NCBI RefSeq assembly: GCF_017815515.1
Contig: NZ_CP072611.1
Coordinates: forward strand, 1,798,001-1,862,000
Origin: Aureimonas populi
GTDB lineage: Bacteria > Pseudomonadota > Alphaproteobacteria > Rhizobiales > Rhizobiaceae
Reading direction: 5' to 3'
DNA length: 64,000 nt
The translations under genes and the position numbers were made by a program. Under the pieces are notes generated by a model. The model saw nothing but the letters and a program-made list of their open reading frames with translations. It was not told the origin of the DNA and did no database searches. Positions within the stretch are counted from its first letter, which is position 1. Each line of letters starts with the position of its first letter. Of this stretch, positions 35,266-50,800 are shown piece after piece.

Positions 35266-37059
35266 TCAACGCCGGCCGAACAGGCGCTCGATATCGGCGA
35301 TCTTCAGTTCGATGAAGGTGGGCCGGCCGTGGTTGCACTGGCCCGAGCCCGGCGTCGCTTCCATCTGCCTCAGGAGCGCGTTCATCTCCTCCGGCCGGAG
35401 CGAGCGGCCGGAGCGCACCGAGCCATGGCAGGCCATGGTGGCGGCCACATGATCGACGCGGCCCTTCAGGCGGTCGGGCGAGCCGGCCTCGGCCAAATCG
35501 TCGGCGAGGTCGCGCACCAGCTTGCCCGCATCCACCTCGCCCAGGATGGCGGGCGTCTCGCGCACCGCCACCGCGCCGGGGCCGAAGCGCTCCAGATGCA
35601 GGCCGAAGCGAGCGAAGGTCTCCGCGCTCTCCGCCAGCCGGTCGACATCGTCCTCCGGCAGGTCCACCACCTCGGGAATGAGCAGCATCTGCGAGGGCAG
35701 GGGGCGCGAATGCAAGGCGCCCTTCAGGGCCTCGTAGACGAGGCGCTCATGGGCGGCGTGCTGGTCCACGAGGACGAGGCTGTCGCCCGTCTCGGCCACG
35801 ATGAAGGCCTTGTCGATCTGCGCCCGCGCCGCCCCCAGCGGGAAGTCGCGGGCGGGCGGCGGCGCAGGCGCCGGCTCCGGGGCGCGCGCCTGCGGCGCGA
35901 AGCCCTGGAACTCGGCCGCCCTCTCCATCAGCCCGGCGCCGGCGAAGCGGTGGGGCTCCTCCTCCAGCGGGCGATAGGGTGAGGCGGCCGGACCCTCCCA
36001 GGGCGTCTGCCGCACGGCGGCGTGGGCGGGCGCGGAGAAGCGCGCCATGAGCCCGCTGGCGCCCGAGGTGTCGGGCCGGATGCCCGCGCCGGACAGCGCC
36101 TGCCGGATGGCCCCGATGAGCAGGCCGCGCACGAGGCCCCCGTCGCGAAAGCGCACATCCGCCTTGGCCGGGTGCACGTTCACGTCCACATCGGCCGGGT
36201 CGATCTCGATGAAGAGCACGGCCACGGGGTGCCGGTCGCGCGCCATGACGTCGGCATAGGCCGCGCGCAGGGCGCTCGCCAGCATCTTGTCGCGCACCGG
36301 CCGCCCGTTGACATAGGCGAACTGGTGCAGCGCGTTGCCCCGGTTGAAGGTGGGCAGGCCGACATGGCCGGTCAGCCGCACGCCCTCGCGCGACGCGTCG
36401 AGCGCGATCGCGTTGCCCGCGAAGTCCGCGCCCAGGATCGCCGCCATGCGCGCCTCGATGCCGCCGGCCTCCAGCACGAGGGGAGAGCGGTCCGGCCCCG
36501 TCAGTTCGAAGCGCACCGCGGGGAAGGCCAGCGCGATGCGCCGCACGATCTCGGTGATCGCGCCCGCCTCGGCCCGCTCGCTCTTGAGGAATTTCAGCCG
36601 CGCGGGCACGGCCTGGAAGAGGTCGCGCACCTCCACCACCGTGCCCCGGGAGAGCGCGGCGGGGCGCGGCGCCTCCACCGCGCCGTTCCACACCGCGATC
36701 TCGTGGGCGGCCTCCGCGCCCGCAGGCCGCGAGCGCAGCGTCAGCCGCGCGACGGAGGCGATGGAGGGCAGCGCCTCGCCCCGGAAGCCCAGCGTGCGGA
36801 TGTCGAAGAGGTCGTCGGAGAGCTTCGAGGTGCAGTGCCGGCGCACGGCCAGCGGCAGCTCCTCGGGCGCGATGCCGCAGCCATCGTCGGTGATGCGCAG
36901 GAGCGTCTTGCCGCCGCCGGCCGTGGCGATCTCGATGCGCGTGGCGCCCGCGTCGAGGGCGTTCTCCACCAGCTCCTTGACCACGCTCGCCGGGCGCTCG
37001 ACCACCTCGCCGGCGGCGATCCGGTCGATCACGGTCTCGGGCAACTGGCGGATCGGCAT
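35266..37059 (-). CDS. mutL: DNA mismatch repair protein MutL
   Basis: A 597-residue MutL. The N-terminal GHKL ATPase has [25 protein letters not shown] and [14 protein letters not shown] Pro/Ala-rich linker (about residues 370-410) precedes the dimerisation domain. The C-terminal domain has the metal-binding nuclease motif DQHA(x)2E(x)4E ([12 protein letters not shown]), plus ACHGSVRSG and CNHGRP, so this is a latent nicking endonuclease type, as in species without MutH. ATG at 37059 is the family start. Upstream is the glgX stop, 54 bases away. Confidence 0.97.
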   Translation of the reverse strand: MPIRQLPETVIDRIAAGEVVERPASVVKELVENALDAGATRIEIATAGGGKTLLRITDDGCGIAPEELPLAVRRHCTSKLSDDLFDIRTLGFRGEALPSIASVARLTLRSRPAGAEAAHEIAVWNGAVEAPRPAALSRGTVVEVRDLFQAVPARLKFLKSERAEAGAITEIVRRIALAFPAVRFELTGPDRSPLVLEAGGIEARMAAILGADFAGNAIALDASREGVRLTGHVGLPTFNRGNALHQFAYVNGRPVRDKMLASALRAAYADVMARDRHPVAVLFIEIDPADVDVNVHPAKADVRFRDGGLVRGLLIGAIRQALSGAGIRPDTSGASGLMARFSAPAHAAVRQTPWEGPAASPYRPLEEEPHRFAGAGLMERAAEFQGFAPQARAPEPAPAPPPARDFPLGAARAQIDKAFIVAETGDSLVLVDQHAAHERLVYEALKGALHSRPLPSQMLLIPEVVDLPEDDVDRLAESAETFARFGLHLERFGPGAVAVRETPAILGEVDAGKLVRDLADDLAEAGSPDRLKGRVDHVAATMACHGSVRSGRSLRPEEMNALLRQMEATPGSGQCNHGRPTFIELKIADIERLFGRR

Positions 37060-37112
37060 TGCGATTCTCTTTGCGTTTCAGCGCTTGAGGATAAGGGTCG
37101 GCGCGTCCGCGA

Positions 37113-39143
37113 TCAAACCGGCTTTTCCAGGAGGATGAAGACCGAGCGCGGCGTGACGACGAGATCGTCCTTCACCGCACGCTCGGGCAGGTCGGGCTCG
37201 TCGCTCTGGAGGTGCAGCACGAAACCCTGTCCGTCGCGGGGCGGCGGCAGGCGCACCGGCCGGGACTGACGCCCGGCGTTGAGATAAGCGAGGAGCCGCT
37301 CGCCGTCGGCATGGATGGCAAGGCCGAGAAGGTGCCGCGCCGGCTCGTTCCACTCCGCCTCCGTCATCGCCGCCCCGTCCTCGCGCAGCCATTCGACGTC
37401 GGGAACGCCGAAGACGACCTCCGACAGGCCGTTGAAGAACCTGTCGCGCGACAGGGCCGGGTGGCCCTTGCGCAGCGCGGCCAGCCGCGCGGTGAAGGCG
37501 GCGAGCGCATGGTCGGCTCGCTCCCAGTCCAGCCAGACCGTCTCGTTGTCCTGCGCATAGGCATTGTTGTTGCCGCCCTGCGTGCGGCCGAACTCGTCTC
37601 CGGCCACCAGAAAAGGCGTGCCGCGCGCCAGGAAGAGCGTGGCCAGGAGCGCGCGCACGTCGCGCCGGCGCGCCTCGACCACGGCGGGGTCGCCGCTGAA
37701 GCCTTCCACGCCGTTGTTCCAGGAATGGTTGTCGCCGTGCCCGTCGCGGTTCGCCTCGCCGTTCGCCTCATTATGCTTGGCCTCGAAGGAGACGAGGTCG
37801 GCGAGGGTGAACCCGTCATGGGCGGCGAGGATGTTGACGCCGCTCGAAGGGGTCCGCCCGTCGTGCTGGTAGAGGTCCGGCGAGCCCGACAGGCGCGTGG
37901 CGAGCGCCGGCACGCGGCCGGCCTCGCCGCGCCAGAAGCGGCGCACATCGTCGCGGAAGCGGTCGTGCCATTCGAGGAAGGGCCGGGGGAACTGCCCGAC
38001 GCGGTAGCCGCCCGGCCCGATGTCCCACGCCTCGGCCACATGGATGCGGTCCTTCAGCACCTTGTCCGCCGCCAGCGCCCGGAAGAAGGGGGCGTCGGCG
38101 TGGAAACCCTCGCGATCGCGCCCCAGCACCGGGGCGAGATCGTAGCGGAAGCCGTCCAGCCCGGTGGTTTCCACCCATGTGCGCAGCGTGTCGATGAACA
38201 GCCGCACCACCGCCGGCCGTTCGGCGGCGAAGGTGTTTCCGGTGCCCGTATGGTTCACGTAGAGCGCCGCGTCGTCCTCGAGCAGGCGGTAGTAGAGCGC
38301 ATTGTCGAGGCCGCGATAGGAGAGGGTCGGCCCCAGCTCGTCGCTCTCGCCCGAATGGTTCAGCACCACGTCCAGGATCGCGCGGATGCCGCGCGCGTGC
38401 AGGGACTCCACCGCCCGGCGCACATCGGCGAGGCCGCCGGGCGCAAGGCGCGGGTCCGGGGCCATGTGCGGCACGGGATTGTAGCCCCAGGCGTTGGAAA
38501 GGCCGAGCGGGCCGAGATGCCGCTCGTCGATCCAGGCGGCGAGCGGCATCAACTCCACCGTCTCCACGCCCAGCCTTTCCAGGCCGTCCAGGACGGCCGG
38601 CTCGGTCAGCGCCAGCACCGTGCCGCGCCACTGCGGGCGCACGCCCGGATGGCGCATGGAGAAGCCGCGCACGAGAAGCTCGTAGGTCAGCCCCGGCAGA
38701 CCCGGCGGCAGCGGGGCCGCGTCCCGCGCCGGATCGGTGACGATGGCGCGCGGCACCAGCGGCGCGGTATCCACGCGCCGTTCGGGCGGCAGGCCCAGCG
38801 ACGGATCGTAGACGAAGGGCCGGTCGATGCGCAGCGCGTAGGGGTCCACCAAGAGCTTCCCCGCGTCGAAGCGGTGGCCGCGGTGAAGGTCGAAGGGGCC
38901 GTGCGCGCGCAGCCCGTAGAGCGCGCCCTCCTTCAGCCCCGGCACAAAGCCGAAGAAGACGTCGCCCTGCCGGCCCGGCAGCGCCAGGCGGCGATCCTCA
39001 TGGGCCCGGCCCGGCCGGAAAAGGCACAGCTCCACCCGCTCGGCATGGTGCGAGAGTACAGCGAAATGGACGCCGTACTCCTCAACGCTCGCGCCGAGGC
39101 GGGCCGGGCAGCCGCGCTCGGCGGTGATCGATGGGGCCTTCAC
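37113..39143 (-). CDS. glgX: Glycogen debranching enzyme GlgX
   Basis: A 676-residue GH13 isoamylase-type enzyme that hydrolyses alpha-1,6 branches of limit dextrin after phosphorylase action. An N-terminal CBM48 domain (about 1-110) is followed by the catalytic barrel: DVVLNHSGE, GFRYDLA (nucleophile Asp), AEAWDIG (acid/base Glu) and NILAAHDGF. The start is GTG at 39143, 12 bases past the pgm stop. It is the last gene of the glycogen operon. Its presence implies branched glycogen although glgB is not in this operon. Confidence 0.96.
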   Translation of the reverse strand: MKAPSITAERGCPARLGASVEEYGVHFAVLSHHAERVELCLFRPGRAHEDRRLALPGRQGDVFFGFVPGLKEGALYGLRAHGPFDLHRGHRFDAGKLLVDPYALRIDRPFVYDPSLGLPPERRVDTAPLVPRAIVTDPARDAAPLPPGLPGLTYELLVRGFSMRHPGVRPQWRGTVLALTEPAVLDGLERLGVETVELMPLAAWIDERHLGPLGLSNAWGYNPVPHMAPDPRLAPGGLADVRRAVESLHARGIRAILDVVLNHSGESDELGPTLSYRGLDNALYYRLLEDDAALYVNHTGTGNTFAAERPAVVRLFIDTLRTWVETTGLDGFRYDLAPVLGRDREGFHADAPFFRALAADKVLKDRIHVAEAWDIGPGGYRVGQFPRPFLEWHDRFRDDVRRFWRGEAGRVPALATRLSGSPDLYQHDGRTPSSGVNILAAHDGFTLADLVSFEAKHNEANGEANRDGHGDNHSWNNGVEGFSGDPAVVEARRRDVRALLATLFLARGTPFLVAGDEFGRTQGGNNNAYAQDNETVWLDWERADHALAAFTARLAALRKGHPALSRDRFFNGLSEVVFGVPDVEWLREDGAAMTEAEWNEPARHLLGLAIHADGERLLAYLNAGRQSRPVRLPPPRDGQGFVLHLQSDEPDLPERAVKDDLVVTPRSVFILLEKPV

Positions 39144-39155
39144 GTCACAATCGGG

Positions 39156-42234
<3,079 letters not shown>

Positions 42235-42238
<4 letters not shown>

Positions 42239-43494
42239 AGGCGGTCGATCATGGGCTGCGTGACGAGGCAGATGCCGGTCGCCGTGCGGCGGAAGCGCTG
42301 CGCGTCGAGCTCTGGGTCCTCGCCGATGACGAGCCCGTCCGGGATGCGAACACCCCGGTCGATCACCGCGCGGGAGACGCGCGCGCCCCGCCCGATCAGG
42401 CAATGGGGCAGCACGACCGCATGGTCGAGCACCGACCAGGAGCGCTGGCGCACCCCGGTGAAGAGAAGCGAGCGGGAGAGCGAGCCGCCGGAGATGATGC
42501 AGTCGCCCGAGACCAGGGAGGAGACCGCCGTGCCGCGCCGCCCTTCCTCGTCGTGCACGAACTTGGCCGGCGGCGTTACGTCCGCATAGGTCCAGATGGG
42601 CCAGTCGCGGTCGTAGATGTCGAGCGGCGGCACCACGTCCGTCAGGTCGATATTGGCCTGCCAGTAGGCGTCCACCGTTCCCACGTCCCGCCAATAGGCG
42701 TCGGCCTCGCCCTCCGACTTGACGACGGAGGTGTTGAAGGAATGCGCATAGGCCGTGCCGTGGCGCACGACATGGGGGATGATGTCCTTGCCGAAATCAC
42801 GCGAGGAGGCCGGATCGGCGGCGTCGCGGCGAAGCTGCTCGGCCAGGAATTTCGTGTCGAAGACATAGATGCCCATGGAGGCCAGCGCCGTGTCCGGCCG
42901 GCCGGGAATGGAGGGCGGGTCGGCGGGCTTCTCGATGAAGTCTGTGATGCGCCCGGTCTCGTCCACATGCATCACGCCGAAACCCACTGCCTCCATGCGC
43001 GGAACCTCCAGGCAGCCGACGGTCACGTCGGCGCCCGAGTCCACATGGGCCTGAAGCATGATCTCGTAGTCCATCTTGTAGATGTGGTCGCCCGCCAGGA
43101 TCACCATGTAGCGCGGGGCGTAGTCCTCGATGATGTCGAGATTCTGGTAGACCGCGTCGGCGGTGCCCGCATACCACTGGTCTTCCGAAACGCGCTGGGA
43201 GGCGGGCAGCACGTCGAAGCTTTCGTTGCGGCCCGGCCGCAGGAAGTTCCAGCCGCGATGCAGGTGCCGGATCAGGCTGTGGGCCTTGTACTGCGTGGCC
43301 ACCCCGATGCGCCTTATGCCCGAATTGATGGCGTTGGAGAGCGCGAAGTCGATGATGCGCGTCTTGCCGCCGAAATAGACGGCGGGCTTGGCGCGCGTGT
43401 CCGTCAGCTCCATCAGGCGAGACCCGCGCCCGCCGGCAAGCACATAGGCCATCGTATCACGCGCGATCGGCGCGGCGCGGTGGTTCTGCTGCAT
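42235..43494 (-). CDS. glgC: Glucose-1-phosphate adenylyltransferase
   Basis: A 419-residue ADP-glucose pyrophosphorylase, the committed step of glycogen synthesis. Signatures: [27 protein letters not shown], the GTADAVYQN segment, [10 protein letters not shown], the FIEKP loop and a C-terminal left-handed beta-helix. The start at 43494 is followed by [14 protein letters not shown], the normal regulatory N-terminus. It is separated from glgP by 164 bases containing a perfect 11-bp hairpin. In related bacteria glgB would sit in that gap. Confidence 0.97.
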
Positions 43495-43621
43495 GGGTGG
43501 CCTCCCGTTTCGTTTTTCTGGCGGGAGATTCCTCCCCACGCGCGGCCGAAGATAGCGCCGGGCGCGCCCGGCTTCCATCGCGCGGGAAGGTGGACGGGCG
43601 AAGAATTTCGCCTTGTGCGGT

Positions 43622-43652
43622 TTCCGGCCGGTTCCCATACGACCGGCCGGAA
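43622..43652 (-). other. Perfect hairpin between glgP and glgC
   Basis: TTCCGGCCGGT (43622-43632), 9-base loop, ACCGGCCGGAA (43642-43652). No U-tract follows on the minus strand. It is likely an intra-operon element: mRNA processing, stability or partial attenuation between glgP and glgC. The rest of the 164-base gap contains no coding potential. Confidence 0.6.
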
Positions 43653-43658
43653 GCCGGT

Positions 43659-46133
43659 TCAAGCCGAGGGCGGCGTGTGCCAGATGTCCCTCGCATATTC
43701 CCGGATCGCCCGGTCGGAGGAGAACCAGCCCATGCGCGCCGTGTTGCGCACGGCGATCGCGTCCCAATGCGCCCGGTCCCCCCACAGCGCGTCGAGCCGC
43801 CGCTGGGTGTCCCAATAGGCCTTGAAGTCGGCCGCGATCATCCACCAGTCGCGGTCGCGGATGGCGTCGACAAGGCCGCTGTATCGGCCCGGCTCGTCCT
43901 GGCAGAACACGCCGGATGCGATGGAATCGAGCGCCGAGCGCAGGAGCGGCTGCTCCTCGATGGCGCCCCGGCCGGTATGGCCGTTGCGGCGCAGCTCGGC
44001 CACCTCGCCCGCCTTCAGCCCGAAGATGAAGATGTTCTCCTCGCCCAGATGCTCCAGCATCTCCACATTGGCCCCGTCCAGCGTGCCGATGGTGAGCGCG
44101 CCGTTCAGCGCGAACTTCATGTTGCCGGTGCCCGAGGCTTCCAGCCCCGCCGTCGAGATCTGCTCGGAGATGTCGGCCGCCGGCATGATGATCTCGGCCA
44201 GGCTCACATTGTAGTTGGGGATGAAGACGACCTTCAGGAGGTTGCGCACCGCCGGGTCGGAATTGATGACGCGCGAGACGTCGCCGGCCAGCCGGATGAT
44301 CTCCTTGGCCTGCGCGTAGGAGGGCGCGGCCTTGCCGGCGAAGATCTTGACGCGCGGCGTCCAGTCGATCTCGGGATGGGCGCGGATCTGCTCGTAGAGC
44401 GCCACCGCCTCGATGACGTTCAGGAACTGACGCTTGTACTCGTGGATGCGCTTGACCTGGATGTCGAAGATGGCCGAGGGGTCGATGGAGGTCGCCAGCC
44501 GGTCCTCGATCTGGGCGCAGAGGCGCTCCTTGTTGGCGCGCTTCACCGCCGCGAACCGCTCCCGGAAGCCGGCATCCTGAGCCAGCGGGTCGAGCTCGAT
44601 CAGCTTCTCGATATCGTCCCTGAACCCGTCGCCGATAGCCTCGGAGATGAGCCCTGTCAGGCCGGGATTGGACTGGAGCAGCCAGCGGCGGGGCGTGACG
44701 CCGTTGGTCTTGTTCTGGATGCGCTCGGGATAGAGGCGGTGGAGGTCGCCGAACACGGTCTCCTTCATCAGCTCGGTGTGAAGGCCGGAGACGCCGTTGA
44801 CCGAGTGGGAGCCCACGAAGGCGATCTGGCCCATGCGCACGCGCCGCCCGTTGTTCTCGTCGATCAGCGAGATGGCCGAGACGGCCTCGCCGGAGAAGTC
44901 CCGCTCGGCGCGCGCGCCGCGGATCACCTCGGCGTTGATGGCGTAGATGATCTGCATCTGGCGCGGCAGGAGCCGCTCGAAGAGCTGCACCGGCCAGGTC
45001 TCCAGCGCCTCGGGCAGGAGCGTGTGGTTGGTGTAGGAGAAGGTGGCGCGCGTCACGGCCCACGCCTCGTCCCAGTCCATCTGGTGGACATCCACCAGAA
45101 GGCGCATCAGCTCGGCCACCGACACGGCGGGATGCGTGTCGTTGAGCTGGATGGACACCTTGTCGGCGAGGTTCGACAGGCTCTCATTGGTCGTCAGGTG
45201 CCGGCGGATGATGTCCTGCAGCGAGGCGGAGGAGAAGAAGAACTCCTGCCGCAGGCGCAGCTCCTGCCCCGCCTGGTGCGAATCGGCGGGGTAGAGGATG
45301 CGGGTGATCGCCTCGGCCTTGTTGGATTCCACCAGCGCGCCCACATGGTCGCCCGAATTGAACGTGTCGAGCAGGATGGGGTCCAGCGGATGGGCGCCCC
45401 ACAGGCGCAGCGTGTTGGCATGGCCGCCGCGCCAGCCGATGACGGGCGTGTCGTAGGCCACGGCCAGCACGCGCTCGGCCGGGCGCCAGACATAGCGCGT
45501 GGCCTTGCCGGGCTCCTCCAGCGTCGAGACCTTGCCGCCGAAGCCGATCTCGAAGGACCGCTCGCGCCGCTCGAACTCCCACGGATTGCCGTGGTCGAGC
45601 CAGGTTTCCGGCAGCTCCACCTGCGCCCCGTCCACGATCTCCTGCCGGAAGAAGCCGTGGACGTAGCGGATGCCGTAGCCGAAGGCCGGGATGCCGACCG
45701 AGGCCATGGACTCCATGAAGCAGGCGGCAAGGCGCCCCAGGCCCCCGTTGCCCAGCGCCGCGTCCGGCTCCAGAAGCTCGACGAGGTCGAGCTCCACGCC
45801 GTAGCGCGCCAGCGCCTCGGAAACCGGCTCGGTCAGGCCGAGATTGGAGATCGCATCGCGCAGGAGGCGGCCGATGAGAAATTCCATCGACAGGTAGCAG
45901 ACGCGCTTGGCGCCCTCCTCGCGCGCCTTGCGGCTGGAGGTCAGCCACTGGTCGATGATGCGGTCGCGCACCGCCAGCGCGGTGGCCTGCTCCCAGTCGT
46001 GCAGGCGCGCGGCGTCCGTTGTCTTGCCCAGGGAATAGGTGAGCTTCTCCACGATCTCCAGCGCCAGCGTGTCGGCGTCGTTGCGCCGGGGCTCGGACTT
46101 CAGGGTGCGCTGCTTCTGTGCGGTAACGGACAT
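43659..46133 (-). CDS. glgP: Glycogen phosphorylase
   Basis: An 824-residue PLP-dependent phosphorylase that releases glucose-1-P from alpha-1,4 chains. Family signatures: [57 protein letters not shown] and the PLP-site [27 protein letters not shown]. Full length. It lies 3 bases downstream of pgi. The glgC gene follows after a 164-base gap with a hairpin. Confidence 0.98.
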   Translation of the reverse strand: MSVTAQKQRTLKSEPRRNDADTLALEIVEKLTYSLGKTTDAARLHDWEQATALAVRDRIIDQWLTSSRKAREEGAKRVCYLSMEFLIGRLLRDAISNLGLTEPVSEALARYGVELDLVELLEPDAALGNGGLGRLAACFMESMASVGIPAFGYGIRYVHGFFRQEIVDGAQVELPETWLDHGNPWEFERRERSFEIGFGGKVSTLEEPGKATRYVWRPAERVLAVAYDTPVIGWRGGHANTLRLWGAHPLDPILLDTFNSGDHVGALVESNKAEAITRILYPADSHQAGQELRLRQEFFFSSASLQDIIRRHLTTNESLSNLADKVSIQLNDTHPAVSVAELMRLLVDVHQMDWDEAWAVTRATFSYTNHTLLPEALETWPVQLFERLLPRQMQIIYAINAEVIRGARAERDFSGEAVSAISLIDENNGRRVRMGQIAFVGSHSVNGVSGLHTELMKETVFGDLHRLYPERIQNKTNGVTPRRWLLQSNPGLTGLISEAIGDGFRDDIEKLIELDPLAQDAGFRERFAAVKRANKERLCAQIEDRLATSIDPSAIFDIQVKRIHEYKRQFLNVIEAVALYEQIRAHPEIDWTPRVKIFAGKAAPSYAQAKEIIRLAGDVSRVINSDPAVRNLLKVVFIPNYNVSLAEIIMPAADISEQISTAGLEASGTGNMKFALNGALTIGTLDGANVEMLEHLGEENIFIFGLKAGEVAELRRNGHTGRGAIEEQPLLRSALDSIASGVFCQDEPGRYSGLVDAIRDRDWWMIAADFKAYWDTQRRLDALWGDRAHWDAIAVRNTARMGWFSSDRAIREYARDIWHTPPSA

Positions 46134-46136
46134 CGG

Positions 46137-47774
46137 TCAGGACCTCATCGTGGCGATGGCGCGGACGAGGCCGCGTGTGGAGGCGTCGCGCCCCTCGGGC
46201 GTCTCCTCTCCCCTTACGACCGGCAGGAGGCCGGTCGCCAGCTCCTTGCCGAGCTCCACGCCCCATTGGTCGAAGGCGTTGATCCCGAAGAGCTGGGCCT
46301 CGACGAACACGCGGTGCTCGTAGAGCGCGACGAGGCGGCCGAGGGCGAAGGGCGTCAGCCTGTCGTAGAGGATGGTGATGGAGGGGCGGTCGCCCGAGAA
46401 CTCGCGGTGGGGCGCGATGCGCTCGGCCTCGTCCGGCGAGCGGCCCGCATCCAGAAGCTGCCGGCGGGCCTCCTCCAGCGTGCGGCCCTTCATCAGGGCC
46501 TCGCTCTGCGCCAGGCAGTTGGCGAGCAGGAGATCCTGATGCTCCTTCAACCCGTCCTCATGGCCGTTGGCGGCCACGATGAACTCCACCGGCACGATAT
46601 CGGTGCCCTGGTGCAGGAGCTGGAAGAAGGCGTGCTGGCCGTTGGTGCCGGGCTCGCCCCACACGAGCGGCCCGGTGGGGGTCGAAACGCGCGCGCCGTC
46701 GAGCCCCACATGCTTGCCGTTCGATTCCATGTCGAGCTGCTGGAGATAGGCCGGCAGACGCGACAGGCGCTGGTCGTAGGGGATCACCGCGCGCGACGGG
46801 TAGCCCTGCGCCACCCGGTGCCACCAGCCGGCGAGGCCCAGGAGGACGGGCAGGTTCTTCTCCAGCGGCGCCTCTCGGAAGTGCCGGTCCAGCGCGCGCG
46901 CCCCGGCCAGGAACTCCCGGAAGCGCTGCGGCCCGATGGCCAGCATCACCGGCAGCCCGATGGCCGACCAGACCGAGTAGCGCCCGCCGACCCAGTCCCA
47001 GAAGCCGAAGGTGCGCTCCTGCCCGATGCCGAAGGCCGACACCTTGTCGAGCGCCGTGGAAACGGCGCAGAAATGCGCCCCCACCGCCGCCTCGCCCAGC
47101 GCATCGGCGATGAAGCGCCGCGCGGTTTGCGCGTTGGTCATGGTCTCGATGGTGGTGAAGGTCTTGGAGGCGACGACGAAGAGGGTCGTGGCCGGATCGA
47201 GGCCCTTGAGCGTATCGGCGATATGGGCGCCGTCCACGTTGGAGACGAAATGCGTGCGCGGCCCGTCATGATAGGGCGAAAGCGCCAGCGCCACCATGAC
47301 GGGGCCGAGATCGGACCCCCCGATGCCGATATTGACGACATCGGTGAAGCGCGCCCCGCTGGACGAGGCGATGGAGCCCGAGCGCACCCCCTCGCAGAAG
47401 CCGGACATGGCGGAGAGGACCGCCTCCACCTCCTCGCCCACGGACGAGCCGTTCACCGCGTAGCCATCGGCGGGCTCGGCGCGCAGGGCGACGTGAAGGA
47501 CGGCGCGCCCCTCCGTGGCGTTGATCGGCGCGCCATCGAACATGGCATCGCGCCGCTCCTCCAGCGCCTGCGAGCGGGCGAATCGGATCAGCGCGTCGAG
47601 ATCGTCGCGCCCGAGCGCGCATTTGGACAGATCGAGAAGAAGGTCGTCCAGCCGGAAGGACAGCGCGTCGAAGCGCCCCTCGTCTTCCGCGAAGCGCCGG
47701 GCGATGCCCCCGGCCGCGGCCTTGCGACCAAGGCTTTCCAGTTCCTGTTCCAGGCTCAAACCAAACTTCCCCAT
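46137..47774 (-). CDS. pgi: Glucose-6-phosphate isomerase
   Basis: A 545-residue PGI interconverting glucose-6-P and fructose-6-P. Signatures: [29 protein letters not shown], and [20 protein letters not shown], with a final segment [14 protein letters not shown]. It is the first gene of the glycogen operon, placing carbon entry and exit at G6P under the same control as glycogen turnover. No promoter is obvious in the 114 bases upstream. Confidence 0.97.
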   Translation of the reverse strand: MGKFGLSLEQELESLGRKAAAGGIARRFAEDEGRFDALSFRLDDLLLDLSKCALGRDDLDALIRFARSQALEERRDAMFDGAPINATEGRAVLHVALRAEPADGYAVNGSSVGEEVEAVLSAMSGFCEGVRSGSIASSSGARFTDVVNIGIGGSDLGPVMVALALSPYHDGPRTHFVSNVDGAHIADTLKGLDPATTLFVVASKTFTTIETMTNAQTARRFIADALGEAAVGAHFCAVSTALDKVSAFGIGQERTFGFWDWVGGRYSVWSAIGLPVMLAIGPQRFREFLAGARALDRHFREAPLEKNLPVLLGLAGWWHRVAQGYPSRAVIPYDQRLSRLPAYLQQLDMESNGKHVGLDGARVSTPTGPLVWGEPGTNGQHAFFQLLHQGTDIVPVEFIVAANGHEDGLKEHQDLLLANCLAQSEALMKGRTLEEARRQLLDAGRSPDEAERIAPHREFSGDRPSITILYDRLTPFALGRLVALYEHRVFVEAQLFGINAFDQWGVELGKELATGLLPVVRGEETPEGRDASTRGLVRAIATMRS

Positions 47775-47888
47775 GCTCGTGCCGGCATCGCTGCCTTCCG
47801 CCCGAGTATCTAAGAGCTTTTTGGAATCGGAAAGCCCGTTCGGCCCCCTTCCTTCGCAAGGCTCCCCCGCGCCGCGCGCGGGGAGGGC

Positions 47889-50800
47889 TCAATATTCGCG
47901 TTCGTAGAAGATGCCGACCTCGCCGCCGCCGTCCGCCGTCACCGCGCCGCGCGCCTTCACGTCGCGCCCCAGCTCCAGGTCGATCGACACGCGCCCGGTG
48001 CTGTCCACGCCCACATAGGTGTTCTCGTTGATGTAGCGGCCCACGCCCACCGCCGCCTGCCCGTCCGCCGTCGTGCGGATGTCGAGATCGTCCACGCCCA
48101 GTTGCGAGCGCAGATTGTCGAGCAGGCCGGAGGAGCCGCCCACGCCGGTGAGCGTGGCCACGGCCGAGGCGAGCTGGGCGATCTGGAGCGGCGACAGGTC
48201 CGTCGTCGCCTGTCCGAAGATCAGCCGCGCCAGCACCTCGTCCTGCGGCAGCGCCGGCGTGGAGGTGAAGGCGAAGGCCGGATCGTTGGCCGGGCCGGTG
48301 ATCAGGATGCGCACCGTCACGTCGCCCGTGTCGGAGGCGGCCACGATATCGAGCGTCGGCACGAGATCGCCCGAGAAGGTGAGCGAGGCGCGCTCGAAAT
48401 CGAGCCGGCGCGACAGGATCTGGAAACGCCCGCGCTGGAGGTCGAAGGACCCCACGATGGCCAGGTTCTGCGTGGGCCCGGTGATCCGGATCGAGCCGCC
48501 GACCTCGAGGTCCAGCCCGCGCCCGCGCACGAAGACGCGATTGGGCGCGTTGAGCGTGACGTCGAGATTGATGCCCCCTTGCGCGCCGCCCGACTGCCTC
48601 TCCGGGTTCAGCTCGCGCTGCTGGCGGTAGACCGCCGGCGGTGCGTTGACATGGCGCACGTCGATCTGCGCCAGGGAGGAGGGCAGGTTCTCCGGCACGA
48701 GGATATTGGCCTCGCGCAGGTCGACCGTGCCGGCCAGCGTCGGCGAGCCGGTGAGGGGGCCGGTGAAGGTCAGGTTCGCGTCGAGCTGCGTGGTCAGGAA
48801 CTCGCCATCGGCATAGCGCGCGCCGTTGGCCTGGATCGAGAGATTGGCGGGGAAGCCGTCCGTCAGGCCCACCGTGCCCGAAACCGCGATGGTGCCGCCC
48901 GCGCCGAGGCTGGCCGAAAAGCTCTGGATCGTCGCCGTCTGGCCCGAGAGCGCCACGGTGGTCGTGATGTTGTTGACGACGACGTTCTGCCCCGTGTCGA
49001 TGAACTGCGCGCCGCTGGTCGAGATCGTGCCGTTGACGTTGGGGGCGGCGGCGGTGCCGGAGACGGAGGCGTTGACCGCCACCGTGCCGCTGATCGAGCG
49101 CCCGCCTTCTGCCAGGATGCGATTGGCGAGGGAGAGCGGCGCGGTGCCGTTCAGCGACAGGTCGAAGCTCGGCGTGCCGGCGACATTGACCGAGCCGGAG
49201 GCCGAGAAGTCGATGCCCGAGCCCGCCAGCGTCAGCGCGTTGAGGTTGACGCTGTTGCCGGCATAGGTGCCGTCGGCCGAGACGTTCAGCGGCCCGACGC
49301 CCGCATCGCGCGTCTGCGCGACGGAGAGGCCGGTGGCGGAGATATCGTAGGTCACGCTCGGAGCGGCGATGGAGCCCGTGGCCGAGACCGTGCCTGCGAT
49401 GGTGCCGGCCGGCGCGAGGTCGGGCGCCACGGCGCTGGCGAGCGAGGCGGGGATCGCGGCCAGCGTCACGTCCACATCCAGCACCTGGCCCACCGTGCCC
49501 GTGGCGGTGATCGTGCCGCCGCCCTGCAACTCGACGCGGGCATTGGAAAGCTGCGCCGTGCCGTTGGAATAGGTGCCGGCCGCCACGGCGTCGAGCGGCG
49601 GCGCGCCGAAGGCGCGGGCCTGCGCCACGGACACGCCCGACGCGCTGACGTCGAACTGCGCGGCCGGGTTGGCAAGCGGGCCGCTGGCCGAGACATTGCC
49701 CGAGAGCGTGCCCTGCGCCCCGAGATCGGGCACGAACCCGTCCGCCAGCGCCAGCGGGAGCTGGTTCACCACCAGATCGATGTCGAGAAGCTCGCCCACC
49801 GTGCCGGTGACGGAAAGGTTTCCGCTGCCCACATCCACGGTGCCGGCTTCGATGGTGGCCGTGCCGCCGGCATAGGAGCCGCGCGCCAGCGCGTCGAGCG
49901 CGGGCACGTTCGCGGCGCGCGTGCGTGCCACCGAGATGGCGTCGGCGCTGACATCGAAGGTCGCGGCGGGGTTGGCGAGCGAGCCGGTGGCCGCCGCCGA
50001 GCCGGACAAGGTGCCTTGCGCGCCCAGATCGGTCACGAAGGCATTGGCGAGCGCCACGGGCAGGTTGTCGAGAACGAGCAGCAGGTCGAGCGCCTCGCCC
50101 GCCGTGCCGGAGGCGGAGAGGCGACCGGTGCCGGCGTCCAGCTCGGCCTGCCGGAGCGTCAGCGTCTCGTTCTCGTAAGCGCCCCCGAGGGTCAGCGCGA
50201 CCGATTGCACGCCGGACTGGCGCAGCGGCTCGGCCGAGAGATTGGCGCCGGACAGCTCGAAGGTCGCCGAAGGGTCCGCGATGGAGCCCATGGCCGCGAC
50301 ATTGCCCGACAGCGTGCCCGAGGCGTCGAGGCCCGCGACGAAGCCGTTGGCGAGCCCGGCCGGAACATCGGAAAGGTCGAGCTGGAGATTGAGGTCGCGG
50401 CCGACGCTGCCGACGGCCCGGATCTCGCCGTCGCCGATATCGACCAGCGCCTCCTGGAAGCGCACCGTGCCGTTGCGCAGCGCGCCCGAAATATCGAGCG
50501 TCAGCGGCGCGATGCCGGAAGCGGCCACGCGCGCGGCGGTGATGCCGGTGCCGTCCAGATCGAAGATCACGACCGGATTGTCCGCCGCGCCGCTCGCGCG
50601 CGCCGTGCCCGAGATCGACCCCTGCGCGTCCAGCCCCTGGACGAAACCGTTGGCGAGCGAGACGGGCGCCGCGTTCACCGCGATGTCGAGCGCCAGCGTC
50701 CGGCCGACATCGCCGGTCGCGGAGATCGTGCCCTCGCCCAGGTCGAGCGTGGCCTGCTCCAGCGTCGCGATGGCGTTGCGGTAGCGCCCCTCCACATGGA

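Noticed and set aside
43497..47813. A 1438-codon plus-strand open frame opposite glgP and pgi
   Set aside because: Antisense artefact of very high GC at third positions. No motif or signal, and glgP and pgi are certain.
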